DNA of 12,517 nt from Anaerolineae bacterium (GTDB taxonomy: Bacteria; Chloroflexota; Anaerolineae; B4-G1; SLSP01): the NCBI GenBank assembly GCA_016934645.1, contig JAFGSL010000521.1, positions 1-12,517 on the forward strand, written 5' to 3'. Positions 5,502 to 12,517 of the stretch are shown one piece after another. Made by a program: the position numbers and the translations under genes. The notes beneath the pieces are model-generated. The model made no database searches, was not told where the DNA came from, and worked only from the letters and a program-made list of their open reading frames with translations. Within the stretch, counting starts at the first letter, position 1, and each line of letters starts with the position of its first letter.

Positions 5502-7004
5502 ATGGCAAATCGTGAGGATTTGGTCTTTCTCGCCGTCGATCTCGGCGCAGAGAGTGGCCGGGTGGTGGCGGGGACGTTCGATGGCGAGCGCATCGCCTTG
5601 GAGGAAGTCCATCGCTTCCCCAATGGGCCGGTTAACGTGATGGGCCATCTTCATTGGGATGTGCTGCGGCTGTGGAGCGACATCAAAGCCGGGTTGGCGA
5701 AGGCGGCTCAGGTGTATGGGACGCGCATCGCCGGCATTGGGCTGGATACGTGGGGCGTGGACTTCGGGCTGCTGGATGCGAACGACGAGTTGCTCGGCAA
5801 TCCGTACCACTACCGCGACGCGCGCACCGACGGGATGATGGAGCGCGCTTTCGAGAAGGTCTCGCGCGAGGCAATCTTCGACGCCACAGGCATCCAGTTT
5901 TTGCAGTTGAATACGCTTATCCAACTCGTGGCGATGGTCGAAGCGCACTCGCCGCAGTTGGAAATGGCGCACACGCTCTTGATGATGCCCGATCTGCTCA
6001 ACTTCTGGCTCACCGGGCGCAAGGCCAACGAGTTCAGCGACGCGACGACGAGCCAGTGCTACGATCCGCGCGCGGGGACGTGGGCTTATACGTTGCTTGA
6101 GAAGTTGGGGATTCCTACACGTATGTTCCGTGATGGCGAAGGGGCCCGCATCGTGCCGCCCGGAACGGTGCTGGGCACGATACTGCCATCCGTGCGTGAG
6201 GAAACCGGCCTGGGCGAGGTTCCCGTTATCGCGCCGGCGACGCATGATACCGGTTCGGCGGTCGCTGCCGTGCCGATGGATCCAGAGAACGCCATCTACC
6301 TCAGTTCCGGCACGTGGTCACTGATGGGCGTGGAATCGAAAGTCCCCATCATCAATGAGGCGATGTTGACTTACAACCTCACCAACGAAGGCGGTGTGAA
6401 CGGCACATTCCGCCTGCTCAAGAACATCATGGGCCTGTGGCTGGTGCAGGAATGTCGTCGCGAGTGGCAGCGCGCGGGTGAGGATCACGACTACGGCGAG
6501 ATGGTGGAAATGGCGGCCGCCGCGCTTGCGTTCGGACCGCTGATCTACCCGGGCGATGACCGTTTCCTCGCGCCGGGCGATATGGCACCGCGCATCCAGG
6601 CGTTTTGCCGCGAGACCGGACAGACCGTACCGGAGACGAAGGGCGCGATCTTACGCTGTGCTTTGGAGAGCCTGGCGCTGGAATACCGTTGGGTCGCCGA
6701 GAAGCTGGACGCGCTGACCGGTCGCCGGCTGGCGACCATCCACATCATCGGCGGTGGCGCGAAGCACGAATTGCTTGACCAGTTCACCGCCGATGCGACC
6801 GGGCGCACCGTCGTCACCGGCCCGATCGAGGCGACGGCGCTCGGTAATGTGCTGGTGCAGGCCATCGCGCTGGGCCACATTGGCTCCATTGCCGAAGGCC
6901 GCGAAGTCATCGCGCGCTCATTTGAGCTGAAGACGTTTGCGCCCCGCGATACGGCAGCGTGGAATGAAGCGTACCGGCGGTATATGGGGATTCGGGGGCG
7001 GTGA
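5502..7004 (+). CDS. rhaB: rhamnulokinase (FGGY family)
   Basis: 500-residue cytoplasmic sugar kinase that by family phosphorylates L-rhamnulose to rhamnulose 1-phosphate with ATP. Visible landmarks: N-terminal phosphate-binding LAVDLGAESGRVV (10-22), substrate-side GLDTWGVDFGLLD (80-92), PATHDTGSAVAAVP (245-258) with probable catalytic base Asp249, SSGTWSLMG (268-276), the rhamnulokinase-specific run LTNEGGVNGTFRLLKNIMGL (293-312), and the adenosine-binding IIGGGAKHELLDQFTADAT (415-433). Length matches the family. AGGAGGAG at 5487-5494, about 7 nt upstream, sets the ATG start. It follows the Ldh2-type dehydrogenase by 83 bp. Rhamnose isomerase (rhaA) and rhamnulose-1-P aldolase (rhaD) are absent from the window and would have to lie elsewhere. 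The last codons run into a degenerate heptamer-like stretch. A related deoxy-ketose kinase is the only serious alternative. Confidence 0.92.
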   Translation: MANREDLVFLAVDLGAESGRVVAGTFDGERIALEEVHRFPNGPVNVMGHLHWDVLRLWSDIKAGLAKAAQVYGTRIAGIGLDTWGVDFGLLDANDELLGNPYHYRDARTDGMMERAFEKVSREAIFDATGIQFLQLNTLIQLVAMVEAHSPQLEMAHTLLMMPDLLNFWLTGRKANEFSDATTSQCYDPRAGTWAYTLLEKLGIPTRMFRDGEGARIVPPGTVLGTILPSVREETGLGEVPVIAPATHDTGSAVAAVPMDPENAIYLSSGTWSLMGVESKVPIINEAMLTYNLTNEGGVNGTFRLLKNIMGLWLVQECRREWQRAGEDHDYGEMVEMAAAALAFGPLIYPGDDRFLAPGDMAPRIQAFCRETGQTVPETKGAILRCALESLALEYRWVAEKLDALTGRRLATIHIIGGGAKHELLDQFTADATGRTVVTGPIEATALGNVLVQAIALGHIGSIAEGREVIARSFELKTFAPRDTAAWNEAYRRYMGIRGR

Positions 7005-7025
7005 TTGTGGATTAGGAATTTGGGA
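6984..7025. repeat. degenerate GGGGATT-type heptamers across the 3' end of rhaB
   Basis: From the last codons of rhaB through the stop and the short spacer, the sequence can be cut into 7-mers ending in ATT (TGGGGATT, GGTGATT, GTGGATT, AGGAATT). They resemble the clean GGGGATT array inside copA at 10794-10830. The match is imperfect and might be chance. It is listed because the same unit recurs in the window in the same orientation. Confidence 0.35.
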
Positions 7026-7035
7026 GGACAGACGA

Positions 7036-7260
7036 ATGATTGGCTTTGAACAAATTGTAGATACGGTGATGGAATTACCCTTTGAGCAGCAGGAAATGCT
7101 CAAGGATCTGATCACGAAATGGCACATCGAAGCGCGCCGGGTGGAAATCGCACGCGATGCGGAAGCGTCATTGACGCTCTACCGAAATGGACAATTGAAG
7201 CCCCAATCTGCACGGAATATCATTGCTGAATTACGCCAATCCTTGGCCGATGAACCATGA
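7036..7260 (+). CDS. small antitoxin-like protein of a type II toxin-antitoxin pair
   Basis: 74-residue, charged, predicted mostly helical protein (MIGFEQIVDTVMELPFEQQE... ending LRQSLADEP). The ELPFEQQEMLKDLI helix followed by RRVEIARDAE and a GQL...AELRQSL tail is the layout I recall for short antitoxins paired with RelE-like toxins in Chloroflexota and cyanobacteria. No classical ribbon-helix-helix or HTH DNA-binding motif is obvious. The start at 7036 follows GGGAGG with about 8 nt spacing; a longer open frame from 6937 runs antiparallel to nothing useful and overlaps rhaB, so I rejected it. Its stop overlaps the next start by ATGA, the usual coupling of antitoxin and toxin. The antitoxin role is inferred mainly from that context. 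Confidence 0.75.
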   Translation: MIGFEQIVDTVMELPFEQQEMLKDLITKWHIEARRVEIARDAEASLTLYRNGQLKPQSARNIIAELRQSLADEP

Positions 7261-7544
7261 AAAGGTTGTTGGTTCTGACGCCCAAATTCGCTCGTGCGTT
7301 CCGTAAATTCGCGCATCACAATGTGCGATTGCAAGAGCGGATCGAAGACACGATGCAGCAAATGGAAGCCGATGTTTTTGCACCGGTGTTAGGTACACAC
7401 AAATTAAGCGGCGTGCTTTCAGGGTTACGTGCTTGTGCCTGTGGTTATGACTGCCGGATTGTCTTCTCTCTGGAAAGAGATGCTAGTTCAGGTGAGGAAG
7501 TCTTGGTGTTGCTTGACGTTGGATCACACGACGAGGTTTATTGA
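7257..7544 (+). CDS. RelE/YafQ-like type II toxin (probable mRNA endonuclease)
   Basis: 95-residue protein with the compact RelE/ParE-fold pattern: LTPKFARAFRKF helix at the N-terminus, THKLSGVLSGLRACACGYDCRIVFSL (47-71 region) and the C-terminal strand VLVLLDVGSHDEVY. The GYDCRIVF strand and the D-x-GSHDEVY ending match the RelE/StbE-YafQ group, which cleave mRNA on the ribosome; His91 near the C-terminus is a plausible catalytic-site residue. Translation is coupled to the antitoxin through a 4-bp overlap. The pair lies between rhamnulokinase and an SDR gene on the same strand, so it is likely partly driven by the sugar operon promoter as well as its own. No inactivating change is visible. 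Confidence 0.85.
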   Translation: MKRLLVLTPKFARAFRKFAHHNVRLQERIEDTMQQMEADVFAPVLGTHKLSGVLSGLRACACGYDCRIVFSLERDASSGEEVLVLLDVGSHDEVY

Positions 7545-7561
7545 TGGGAGGAGGTTATAGG

Positions 7562-8545
7562 ATGAAAGTCCTATTTGTCGGCGGCACAGGCATTATCAGT
7601 ACGGAAGTGAGCAAGCTGGCAGTGGAGCGGGGGATCGATCTCTATTTGCTTAATCGCGGGCAACACAAGGTGGAGATCGCAGACGCAAATGTCATCACCG
7701 GCGACATCCACCAGCCGGCGCAGGTCCAGCAGGCCCTGCAGGGAATGACGTTCGACGTGGTGGTGGATTGGGTCGCGTACCGGCCCGAGGATATCGAACG
7801 CGACATCGCACTGTTCCGGGACATCACGCGGCAGTACATCTTCATCAGTTCGGCGTCGGCCTATCAAAAGCCGCCCGCGCATCCGATCATCAGCGAGTCT
7901 ACACCGTTGCACAATCCCTACTGGACCTATTCGCAGAACAAGATCGCCTGCGAGGAACGCCTGCAACGCGCCTACCGCGAGGAAAACTTCCCGATGGTCA
8001 TCATGCGCCCGTCGCTGACCTACTCCTCGGTGTTTCCGGTGGCGATTGGGGGGTGGGGGTGCTATACGCTGGCGAACCGGCTGCTCAAAGGGAAGCCGAT
8101 CATCATCCACGGAGATGGCAGTTCGCTGTGGACGGTGACGCACGCAGCGGACTTTGCCAAAGGGTTCGTGGGGCTGCTCGGCAACCCGCAGACCATCGGC
8201 AACGCCTTTCACATTACGTCGGATGAGGTGCTGACGTGGAATCAGATCTACGCGACGATTGCCGGCGCGCTCGGCGTGGAGGCGAACGTCGTCCACATCG
8301 CTTCGGACTTCATCTACAAGATCAATCCGCCGCTCGGCGCGGGTTTGCTCGGCGACAAGGCGTGGAGCGCCATTTTCGACAACACCAAGATTAAGACGTT
8401 CGTCCCCACCTTCCAGGCGACGATCCCCTTCCGTGAGGGCATCCGCCGCACGCTGGCCTGGTTCGACGCGGAGCCGAGTCGCAAGTGGGTGGATGAGAAG
8501 GTCAATCAGGAGATGGACGAGATCATCACCGCATATTGCGGGTAG
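7562..8545 (+). CDS. NAD-dependent epimerase/dehydratase (extended SDR)
   Basis: 327-residue extended short-chain dehydrogenase/reductase. Seen: the dinucleotide-binding start MKVLFVGGTGIIS with the glycine motif at 7-13, acidic/basic cofactor region LLNRGQ (29-34), VVVDWVAY after the central strand, SSASAYQ (96-102) and the catalytic YSQNK (Tyr123, Lys127), then MRPSLTYS (148-155) and a C-terminal substrate region. The start at 7562 is fixed by GGGAGGAGG 7-8 nt upstream; the TTG at 7541 in the same frame would overlap the toxin gene and place the Shine-Dalgarno inside the protein. The gene begins 17 bp after the toxin stop. The family acts on nucleotide sugars or free sugar acids; proximity to rhamnulokinase and the Ldh2-type enzyme suggests sugar metabolism, but the substrate is not recognisable. 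Confidence 0.88.
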   Translation: MKVLFVGGTGIISTEVSKLAVERGIDLYLLNRGQHKVEIADANVITGDIHQPAQVQQALQGMTFDVVVDWVAYRPEDIERDIALFRDITRQYIFISSASAYQKPPAHPIISESTPLHNPYWTYSQNKIACEERLQRAYREENFPMVIMRPSLTYSSVFPVAIGGWGCYTLANRLLKGKPIIIHGDGSSLWTVTHAADFAKGFVGLLGNPQTIGNAFHITSDEVLTWNQIYATIAGALGVEANVVHIASDFIYKINPPLGAGLLGDKAWSAIFDNTKIKTFVPTFQATIPFREGIRRTLAWFDAEPSRKWVDEKVNQEMDEIITAYCG

Positions 8546-8567
8546 ATGGCAGACAGGTCGGTAAATG

Positions 8568-8601
8568 AGATGCGACGCACTGCAAAAAGTGCGTCGCATC
8601 T
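8568..8601. terminator. strong hairpin between convergent operons, probable bidirectional terminator
   Basis: AGATGCGACGCACT (8568-8581) pairs perfectly over 14 bp with 8588-8601 across the loop GCAAAA. On the plus strand it is followed by TTCTGTTTTG, a moderately U-rich tail. On the minus strand the tail is weaker (TCATTTACC), so termination is better supported for the SDR side. It sits 22 bp after the SDR stop and 16 bp before the copZ stop, where a shared terminator for the two converging operons is expected. Confidence 0.85.
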
Positions 8602-8617
8602 TCTGTTTTGCCGTGAT

Positions 8618-8830
8618 CTACTTGGGCGGCTGTAGGGCGTAGCCCAAGGCCTCGGCTGCTGCTACGATCTGCGCTTCACCGACCGCGGTTTCATCGTATT
8701 CCACTTCCAACCGCTGCTTGCGATAACTTGCGGCGATGTGCCGGATGCCCGGGAGTTCGTCTTCGAGACCTTCCAGGCGCATCACGCATGATGGACAGTG
8801 CATATCAGGAACGTGAAAAGTCTGTTTCAT
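8618..8830 (-). CDS. copper chaperone-like heavy-metal-associated (HMA) domain protein
   Basis: 70-residue single HMA domain. The metal-binding loop is DMHCPSC (9-15), with Cys12 and Cys15 as ligands, in the beta-alpha-beta-beta-alpha-beta layout of CopZ/Atx1 proteins; the usual GMTCxxC is here DMHCPSC. YDETAV and AAEALGYAL complete the fold. In a copper operon such a protein carries Cu(I) to the exporting ATPase, so CopZ is the natural counterpart, though HMA proteins for mercury or zinc look alike. It is the third gene of the minus-strand operon, 11 bp after the SafE-cupredoxin gene, with AAGG just before its ATG and GAGG further up. The operon ends at the hairpin downstream. Confidence 0.85.
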   Translation of the reverse strand: MKQTFHVPDMHCPSCVMRLEGLEDELPGIRHIAASYRKQRLEVEYDETAVGEAQIVAAAEALGYALQPPK

Positions 8831-8841
8831 CCTTCAATACC

Positions 8842-9927
8842 TCACTGATCGAAGATGATCTGGCCGGTATACATCCCCATTGAGCAACTGTACCGCAGGA
8901 CTTTGCCCGCCGGTTGTGGCGGAACCTCAATGGTCACGTCACCGGTATCTGTCAGAAGTTGCTGAACGCGTAGTTCCGGGATGACCAGCGCCCGTGAACA
9001 CGAGAAGACATTGTCGGTTACAAAAGTCAATCGAGTGGGGACATTGGCGCGTGCGTGCAGCGTAGCCGGTGTGTAACCGTTGTTCAGGGTCGTAATCGTG
9101 AGCACGTTTTCAGCAACCACTGCTTCCTCAGTTACAGGAATGACTGTCGTTTGTGTTGCCGATGCGGTTGCGGTCTGCGTCAGCCGCGCAAATGAGAAGG
9201 GTGACCCCATCAAGTTCAGGCCCGAGTCCACCGAGATCAGCCCCAAAATCAGTAGAACGACTGCCACGGCCCGCGCGAAGTTGCGTTCCAGCAGCGATCC
9301 TAACCGGGTTGCCAGGTAGACGACACCGAAAAAGACGATGCTGCTGCCCAGGGTAAATGCCGCCATCAAACTCGCTGCCTGGAGTGCGTTGCCAGTGCCC
9401 ATTGCCAGTGCCATCATTGCTTGCGTGACACCACAGGGGATGAAGACGGTGAGTGTCCCGAGAATCAGCGGTGTGGCTGCGTCCGTATCCTTTTTGGCCT
9501 TACGGCGCAGGTAGCGCGTCAACGCGGAAGGTGGTTCAAAGACGAAGTAACGGAAAATCGGATGTACGTTCAGCATCCGCAAGCCATTGCCCACCATAAA
9601 GATGCCGATAGCGATTAACAATAACGCACGGGTGAACGCTGTGAGTTGCAGCATAGAGCCGAGTACGCCGAGCAGCAATCCCAGCAGCGTGTAAGCAACC
9701 AGTTTTGCCGCCAAAAAAAGCAGAATTGGCATGGCTGAAGTCGGGGCAACGGGCGCTTGGGTTACGGCCTTCGCTCGACTACGCTTACCGCCTTTGCGCG
9801 GCGCAGTTTTTGTTGGCGACGCCGTCTGCGGCGCTAATGCCGTCGTCAGCAAGCCGCCCTGTACAGCGAGACAACTCAATCCTCCGGTGGTCAACCCGGT
9901 GATGAAGGCAATGATCAGTTGATTCAT
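8842..9927 (-). CDS. SafE/DsbD-like membrane protein fused to a cupredoxin domain
   Basis: 361-residue inner-membrane protein. Six hydrophobic segments are visible at about 5-30, 67-92, 98-117, 153-177, 181-207 and 217-236, arranged as two related halves of the SafE/TauE-DsbD_2 type (COG2836). [11 protein letters not shown] (15-25) and FIPCGVTQA (162-170) place one cysteine in TM1 and one in TM4, as in the thiol-redox transporters DsbD/CcdA. A basic, Ala/Pro/Thr-rich loop (about 32-65) splits the first pair. After the last helix comes a Thr-rich linker (248-270) and a cupredoxin-like domain (about 274-361) with possible copper ligands Cys310, Cys348, Met350 and Met352 ([15 protein letters not shown]). 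Start overlaps the copA stop as ATGA. It presumably handles copper or thiol redox across the membrane beside CopA; the exact transport activity is not established by sequence. Confidence 0.85.
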   Translation of the reverse strand: MNQLIIAFITGLTTGGLSCLAVQGGLLTTALAPQTASPTKTAPRKGGKRSRAKAVTQAPVAPTSAMPILLFLAAKLVAYTLLGLLLGVLGSMLQLTAFTRALLLIAIGIFMVGNGLRMLNVHPIFRYFVFEPPSALTRYLRRKAKKDTDAATPLILGTLTVFIPCGVTQAMMALAMGTGNALQAASLMAAFTLGSSIVFFGVVYLATRLGSLLERNFARAVAVVLLILGLISVDSGLNLMGSPFSFARLTQTATASATQTTVIPVTEEAVVAENVLTITTLNNGYTPATLHARANVPTRLTFVTDNVFSCSRALVIPELRVQQLLTDTGDVTIEVPPQPAGKVLRYSCSMGMYTGQIIFDQ

Positions 9928-12431
9928 AGAGCCGCTCTTTTCAGTCGTAAGCTATTGGTGACGACGAACACGCTGCTGAATGCCATCGCCCCGGCTGCCA
10001 GCATCGGGTTAAGCAGGCCGAAGGCTGCCGCTGGAATGAGGATGACGTTGTAGAAGAAGGCCCAAAACAAGTTCTGCTTGATCGTGCGCAGCGTCTTGCG
10101 CGAGAGCGCGACCGCTCGCACGACGCCACGCAGGTCGCCGGACATCAGCGTAACCGGTGCGGCAGCCATCGCCACGTCCGTCCCTGTGCCGATGGCGATG
10201 CCCACGTCAGCCTGGGCCAGCGCGGGCGCGTCGTTCACGCCATCGCCGACCATCGCCACGACCGCCGGTTTGCCATCGACGTTCGACGCTTGCAGTTTCT
10301 TGATCTCGGCGGCTTTGCCTTCGGGCAGGACTTCCGCCAGCACCGCGTCGACGCCCACCTGTCTGGCGATGGCTTCCGCCGTTTTGCGGTTGTCGCCGGT
10401 GATCATCGCCACGCGCAATCCCATGCGCTGCAAATCCACAATCGCCTCGACCGAGCCGTCCTTGAGCGTGTCCGCCACGGCGATCACGCCGCGTACCTGA
10501 CCGTCAATCGCTACCAGCATAGCCGTCTTCGCTTCCGCCTGCAACCGTTCCACTTCAGACTGTAAGCTGTTGAGTGGATAGTTATGCGCTTCCACCATAC
10601 GGGCATTGCCGACCGCCACCGTGTGTTCATCCACTTCTGCGATGACGCCTTGTCCGGCCTCAGCCTTGAAACCCGAAGGCTCCGCCAGCGCCAGTCCCCG
10701 CGTTGTCGCTTCCGCCCAAATCGCCTCACCGAGTGGGTGCTCGCTGCCTTTTTCAACAGATGCGGCCAAACGCAGTAACTCGTCATCGGTAATTAGGGAT
10801 TGGGGATTGGGGATTGGGGATTGGGGATTCGCTGGTTCGCTGATTCTTGATTCTTGATTCTTGATTCTTGATTCTTGATTCGTAACGATGTCCGTCACCG
10901 CCGGTTGCCCCTTCGTAATCGTGCCGGTCTTATCCAGCACGACGGTCGTGATGTGTCCGGCGCGCTCCAGGGCCTCGCCGTTCTTCAGCAGGACACCCAA
11001 CTCGGCGCCTTTGCCCGTCCCTACCATCACCGCGGTCGGCGTCGCCAGGCCCATCGCGCACGGGCAGGCGATCACCAGCACTGCCACCATGTTGATCAGC
11101 GCGCGGGTGAAGGCGTTGATGTTCGCGTCAGCCGGCAGTGCTGGCCCGAGGAAGTACCAGCCCAGGAATGTGAGCGCCGCGATGCCGATCACGATCGGCA
11201 CGAACACTTCCGAGATCTGATCCGCCAACCGCTGGATCGGCGCTTTGCTGCCCTGTGCCTCTTCCACCAGCCGGATGATCTGCGCGAGCGCCGTTTGTTT
11301 GCCTACCTTCGTCGCTTCGAATTTGAGCAGACCCAGTTTGTTGAGTGTTGCGCCAATCACGGGATCGCCCGGTCCTTTCTCCACCGGCAAAGATTCGCCG
11401 GTGAGCATGGATTCGTCCACGGACGACCGGCCTGCGGTTACTACGCCATCCACCGGAATCTTTTCGCCAGGGCGTACCAGTACGATGTCGCCTACCAGCA
11501 CCTCATCTACGGAGATGGCCATCTCGATGCCGTCGCGCTCCACATGCGCCATTTTCGCTTGCAAGCCCATCAGCTTTTTGATGGCCTCAGACGCGCCCCC
11601 CTTGGCTCGCGCTTCGAGCAATTTGCCCAGCCGGATCAGGGTGATGATGACGGCGGAGGTTTCCAGGTAGACGTGCCCATCCAGCCAACCGAAGACGATG
11701 GGGATTGAGTACAGATACGCCATCGATGAACCGAGCGCGATCAGCACGTCCATATTCGCCGCACCGTTGCGCAGCGCCTTGTATGCGCCTTCGTAATACT
11801 GCGCGCCGACGTAGAACTGTACCGGTGTGGCGAGAGCCAGCATCAGCCAGTTTGCCCAGGGGGCGTGTGCCCACATCCCAAGCAGGCCAAAGTCCCGCGC
11901 CATTGAGAACAGGAAAAGCGGCACGGTGAAGATAAGGCCGACGATGAGCAGTCGCTTCTGGTGGTTGATTTCCGCCGCGCGCGTCTGTGCTTCGGCATCC
12001 TCGGCTTCACCACCCAGCTCCAGCGCCTCGAACCCCGCACGCGAAACCGTTTTGCGGATTTCGGCCTGGCTCACGATCGTCGGTATGTAGGTCACGCGGG
12101 CTTTTTCGGTCGCCAACGCCACGTGCGCGTCGAGCACCCCTTCCAGTTGGCGCAAGGTGCTCTCCAGCCGGCGGGCATCGTTGTCGTCCGCCAGCCGCTT
12201 GATGATCAGGTCGGCTTCGCCGGTGGCGACACCATAGCCGGCGCGCTCGATACGCCCGGTCAGCGCCTCAAGATTAACCTGCGCCGGGTCGAATGTCACC
12301 GTGGCGCGTTCCGACGCGAGGTTGACGACTGCGTTTTCCACGCCTTCCTGTTTCTTCAGGTTGCGCTCGACGGTTGCCACGCAATTCGCGCAGGTCATCC
12401 CGGTGATGGGCAGAGTAATGGTATCGGTCAT
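9924..12431 (-). CDS. copA: Cu(I)-exporting P1B-type ATPase
   Basis: 835-residue copper efflux pump. N-terminal HMA domain with GMTCANC (11-17); a second HMA-shaped domain (about 74-140) that lacks cysteines; TM bundle; actuator-domain TGES (344-347); ion-site CPC in [11 protein letters not shown] (455-465); phosphorylation site DKTGT with Asp500; nucleotide-binding SEHP (563-566); hinge [12 protein letters not shown] (727-738); late TM motifs FFYN (792-795) and M-A-F-S-S (816-820), the Cu(I) subgroup pattern. Between AVTDIV and TDDELL lies a 30-residue insertion (about 517-546) encoded by 7-bp repeats. AAGGAAGG precedes the ATG. It is the first gene of the operon, overlapping the SafE-cupredoxin gene by 4 bp. 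The direction of transport (export) follows from the family; a role in cuproprotein assembly instead of detoxification is possible. Confidence 0.95.
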   Translation of the reverse strand: MTDTITLPITGMTCANCVATVERNLKKQEGVENAVVNLASERATVTFDPAQVNLEALTGRIERAGYGVATGEADLIIKRLADDNDARRLESTLRQLEGVLDAHVALATEKARVTYIPTIVSQAEIRKTVSRAGFEALELGGEAEDAEAQTRAAEINHQKRLLIVGLIFTVPLFLFSMARDFGLLGMWAHAPWANWLMLALATPVQFYVGAQYYEGAYKALRNGAANMDVLIALGSSMAYLYSIPIVFGWLDGHVYLETSAVIITLIRLGKLLEARAKGGASEAIKKLMGLQAKMAHVERDGIEMAISVDEVLVGDIVLVRPGEKIPVDGVVTAGRSSVDESMLTGESLPVEKGPGDPVIGATLNKLGLLKFEATKVGKQTALAQIIRLVEEAQGSKAPIQRLADQISEVFVPIVIGIAALTFLGWYFLGPALPADANINAFTRALINMVAVLVIACPCAMGLATPTAVMVGTGKGAELGVLLKNGEALERAGHITTVVLDKTGTITKGQPAVTDIVTNQESRIKNQESRISEPANPQSPIPNPQSLITDDELLRLAASVEKGSEHPLGEAIWAEATTRGLALAEPSGFKAEAGQGVIAEVDEHTVAVGNARMVEAHNYPLNSLQSEVERLQAEAKTAMLVAIDGQVRGVIAVADTLKDGSVEAIVDLQRMGLRVAMITGDNRKTAEAIARQVGVDAVLAEVLPEGKAAEIKKLQASNVDGKPAVVAMVGDGVNDAPALAQADVGIAIGTGTDVAMAAAPVTLMSGDLRGVVRAVALSRKTLRTIKQNLFWAFFYNVILIPAAAFGLLNPMLAAGAMAFSSVFVVTNSLRLKRAAL
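10794..10882. repeat. two adjacent 7-bp tandem repeat arrays inside copA
   Basis: On the plus strand TAGGGAT and then four perfect TGGGGAT units run from 10794 to 10828. After a 12-bp spacer, five perfect TGATTCT units and one TGATTCG run from 10841 to 10882. Because 7 is coprime with 3, three units make 21 bp and read as a 7-residue peptide repeat on the copA strand: NQESRIK / NQESRIS and NPQSPIP / NPQSLI. The frame stays open throughout. The array lies at the entry of the nucleotide-binding domain, where related CopA proteins have only a short linker. Confidence 0.95.
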
Positions 12432-12469
12432 AGGTCCTTCCTTACTCGTCAGATAGTCTCGTAGTCTCA

Positions 12470-12511
12470 GTAGATCGAAAATCTACGTTCGTAGTAACCA
12501 CTTTAGTGGTT
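12470..12511. promoter_or_regulatory. cluster of three short dyads upstream of copA, candidate metal-responsive operator
   Basis: Three inverted repeats lie 39-80 bp upstream of the copA ATG: GTAGAT/ATCTAC (12470-12475 with 12481-12486, 5-nt loop), CTACG-TT-CGTAG (12483-12494) and AACCACT-TT-AGTGGTT (12496-12511). The latter two are centred 15 bp apart and share a TT centre. CTACG-TT-CGTAG differs at one position per arm from the ACTACA/TGTAGT half-sites I recall for BlaI/CopY-type repressors; that resemblance is suggestive only. No regulator gene is within the window, and I could not identify convincing -35/-10 boxes. Confidence 0.35.
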
Positions 12512-12517
12512 CTTTTA

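Noticed and set aside
5280..6245. Long minus-strand open frame opposite rhaB (321 codons)
   Set aside because: Arg/His-rich product without motifs, spanning two real plus-strand genes and the inverted repeat between them.
7036..7544. Mobile element carrying the toxin-antitoxin pair
   Set aside because: No transposase, terminal inverted repeats or target-site duplications are visible around it.
7541..7561. TTG start at 7541 for the SDR
   Set aside because: It would overlap the toxin stop and translate the ribosome-binding site; the glycine-rich SDR start follows directly from the ATG at 7562.
7571..8599. Long minus-strand open frame opposite the SDR gene (342 codons)
   Set aside because: Its product is rich in Arg, His and Asp with no recognisable domain, and it mirrors a well-supported SDR gene; it is a codon-bias shadow that also runs through the terminator hairpin.
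10794..10882. CRISPR-like or intergenic nature of the repeat arrays
   Set aside because: Units are 7 bp without spacers, and the copA frame stays open and continuous on both sides with conserved motifs, so it is a coding microsatellite.
12432..12517. A sigma-70 promoter for copA
   Set aside because: I tested several TTGACA/TATAAT-like pairs on the minus strand; none had acceptable matches and spacing, so only the dyads are reported.

Overview
The window reads as a piece of a moderately GC-rich bacterial chromosome, most likely Chloroflexota (inference). The grounds are a tandem pair of AAA/STAND-like ATPases carrying TPR, coiled-coil and effector-associated-type modules, the RelE-family toxin-antitoxin type, and 7-bp tandem microrepeats at gene borders, a combination I associate with that phylum. 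No RNA gene, insertion sequence, phage gene or CRISPR array is visible.

Left part (1-4134, minus strand): a compact operon. It begins with an 856-aa membrane-anchored ATPase (N-terminal P-loop ATPase, winged helix, TPR-like helices, hendecad coiled coil, multi-spanning membrane C-terminus) transcribed from a promoter that looks leaderless. Next, 15 bp on, is a 492-aa soluble ATPase of the same class. It carries a roughly 75-residue module resembling the effector-associated domains of bacterial conflict/signalling systems, apparently inserted inside its winged helix. With zero spacing follows the first 23 codons of a third gene, probably a radical SAM protein, which runs off the left edge. The two ATPases are the best candidate for an undescribed signalling or defence-like system.

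Middle part (4135-8545, plus strand): a divergent, probably co-transcribed set. It holds an Ldh2-type malate/L-lactate/keto-sugar dehydrogenase, a rhamnulokinase, a small antitoxin and RelE/YafQ-like toxin pair overlapping by ATGA, and an extended SDR epimerase/dehydratase. Kinase, dehydrogenase and SDR suggest deoxy-sugar or sugar-acid catabolism. Rhamnose isomerase and aldolase are not in the window. The toxin-antitoxin pair sits inside this set. A strong hairpin at 8568-8601 separates it from the convergent operon.

Right part (8618-12431, minus strand): a copper-handling operon copA - SafE/DsbD-like membrane protein fused to a cupredoxin domain - copZ-like chaperone, tightly coupled (ATGA overlap, then 11 bp). 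CopA has a normal first metal-binding domain, a second one that has lost its CxxC, and a 30-residue insertion encoded entirely by 7-bp tandem repeats. The 86 bp upstream of copA hold several short dyads that could be operators.

Heptamer microrepeats recur through the window (about 4275-4295, 5430-5486, 6984-7025, 10794-10882). They lie mostly at gene boundaries, once inside a coding region.
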